Below, piece after piece: positions 1 to 10,000 of a stretch of 10,000 bases of DNA. The first letter of the stretch is position 1; each line of letters opens with the position of its first letter. Origin of the DNA: Chrysomallon squamiferum. Its lineage: Eukaryota; Mollusca; Gastropoda; Neomphalida; Peltospiridae. A model generated the notes under the pieces. That model saw nothing but the letters and a program-made list of their open reading frames with translations. It made no database searches and had not been told where the DNA came from. Both the position numbers and the translations under genes were made by a program. The stretch covers positions 9,602,169 through 9,612,168 of the forward strand of contig CM022679.1 in the NCBI GenBank assembly GCA_012295275.1, in the 5' to 3' direction.

Positions 1-140
1 AGAAGCAAAGATAATGTCATAACCATTACTTTCCAGCAGTAGGCACTTTAGTTTGCATTTTCGAATCACATTTTCAGTCACGTTAAATTTTCACAGACAG
101 TTTAATAAATCCTTCATGAAACACAGAATATCTCACAACC

Positions 141-167
141 TTTTTTTTTTTTTTTTTTTTTTTTTTT
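141..167. repeat. Poly-T run (27 nt)
   Basis: An uninterrupted T tract; a second of 21 nt follows at 224-244. Both lie in the downstream flank and could be relics of retroposon A-tails inserted on the minus strand, though no retroposon body is recognisable beside them. Confidence 0.9.
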
Positions 168-455
168 GTTCTCTCTAATCATCTGTTATATAACCAGAGT
201 GTACACAAACCTGATCATTTCTGTTTTTTTTTTTTTTTTTTTTTATGAGCCACAAGTCAATGCTGAATGTTCAGAACTTTTTATATATACACTGTGAGGA
301 ATGATTCATGAGAGACAGACAGGCGGAAAGTTTCTATTCACATCGTTATATAAATGAATATTTATATACTTCAGTCACCTTGACGACACACGCTCGTAAA
401 AGAAAGTTTTCAATACTAAATCAGTTCACTCTAGTGATTCTCGATATCACAATTT

Positions 456-467
456 GATGACGTCATC
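456..467. promoter_or_regulatory. CRE-like palindrome
   Basis: GATGACGTCATC is a perfect 12-bp palindrome containing TGACGTCA, the consensus CREB/ATF site. It lies about 350 bp beyond the stop codon, so it would belong to a downstream element or a neighbouring gene, if functional. Confidence 0.25.
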
Positions 468-712
468 TGTGTTGTGTATTTTTAAAAAATCACGTTTAGT
501 ACTGGTATCAGGCATTTTAATACAATTTCATTTCACTTCTTCAGTTTAGCGTACATTAATGATTACTGTTATTATTATTATTATGTTTTTTTTTTGTTTT
601 TTTTTACCGAAGTAATGAAGTTTTGCATTCCTTTTGCAACATTAACGAACAGCAAACACTTTTAAATGACGTAAAAATGTCATCAAGTCGAGTCTCTCTC
701 TTGTATTTTTTT

Positions 713-718
713 TTTATT
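713..718 (-). terminator. Candidate polyadenylation signal AATAAA
   Basis: AATAAA on the minus strand about 95 nt after the stop codon, followed 40-80 nt later by a T/G-rich stretch (GTGTTTGCTGTTCG). It is the only AATAAA I find on that strand in this flank, but it lies at the edge of a poly-A run, which weakens it. A weaker ATTAAA (783-778) is only 30 nt after the stop. Confidence 0.35.
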
Positions 719-812
719 ACAGCTTTAACCAAACTGATTACTTCCACATTCAAATCCTGATACATGACGTCTCAGATTTTAATTCTGTGAAAACTCCTCG
801 AGTATGAAAAGA

Positions 813-9990
<9,178 letters not shown>

Positions 9991-10000
9991 CTGGAAATAA

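Larger units (their letters stand above)
1..812 (-). other. 3' UTR and downstream flank
   Basis: AT-rich sequence after the stop codon. Only its first part (up to about 690) is likely transcribed. It holds poly-T runs on the plus strand at 141-167 and 224-244, and scattered TGACG words including a full GATGACGTCATC palindrome at 456-467. I see no second gene in it. Confidence 0.7.

Noticed and set aside
141-244. SINE or LINE 3' ends marked by the two poly-T runs
   Set aside because: No recognisable retroposon body or target-site duplication next to either run.

Overview
This is a piece of an animal nuclear genome, AT-rich and crowded with microsatellites. It is covered almost end to end by the 3' part of one spliced gene on the minus strand. 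Joining ten minus-strand exons at GT-AG sites, with every phase matching, gives 720 codons including the stop: a 719-residue C-terminal fragment. The product belongs to the BAHCC1 / TNRC18 family (Drosophila winged eye, wge), chromatin proteins with a tandem Tudor module and a C-terminal BAH domain. The 5' exons lie beyond position 10000. Short introns (0.2-2.2 kb), one wge-like C-terminus and heavy AAT, TGTA, TC and AAG repeats suggest an invertebrate, perhaps a mollusc or other lophotrochozoan. That is a guess from texture and protein resemblance, not a demonstrated placement.

Layout in transcription order (right to left). Exon A (9670-9990) and exon B (8853-8958) encode a basic, Ser/Pro-rich linker. 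Exons C to F (7474-7588, 6714-6789, 5879-5987, 3568-3684) encode the tandem Tudor module. Exon G (2284-3096) is one 813-nt exon for a disordered linker with poly-Glu, poly-Gly and an uninterrupted 36-residue Asp/Glu tract. Exons H to J (1712-1833, 1348-1512, 813-1028) encode the BAH domain and the stop codon. Positions 1-812 are 3' UTR and downstream flank.

The introns hold most of the unusual DNA. There is a probable 76-bp MITE with 19-bp inverted termini and TAA duplications (5754-5829), and a decaying ~42-bp satellite beside the exon F donor (3223-3567). Others are a (TC)45 tract (1935-2024), a ~440-bp TG/TATG array (7012-7448), a TTTAACA array (~7600-7905) and a 500-bp mosaic of AAT/AAG/TAG triplets (8962-9490). 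Several touch splice sites. I see no second gene, tRNA, rRNA, CRISPR array or bacterial-type feature.

The modules presumably act together in the nucleus. The Tudor pair and the BAH domain would read histone methyl marks, and the BAH aromatic cage residues are present. The acidic linker would contact basic chromatin or partner proteins.
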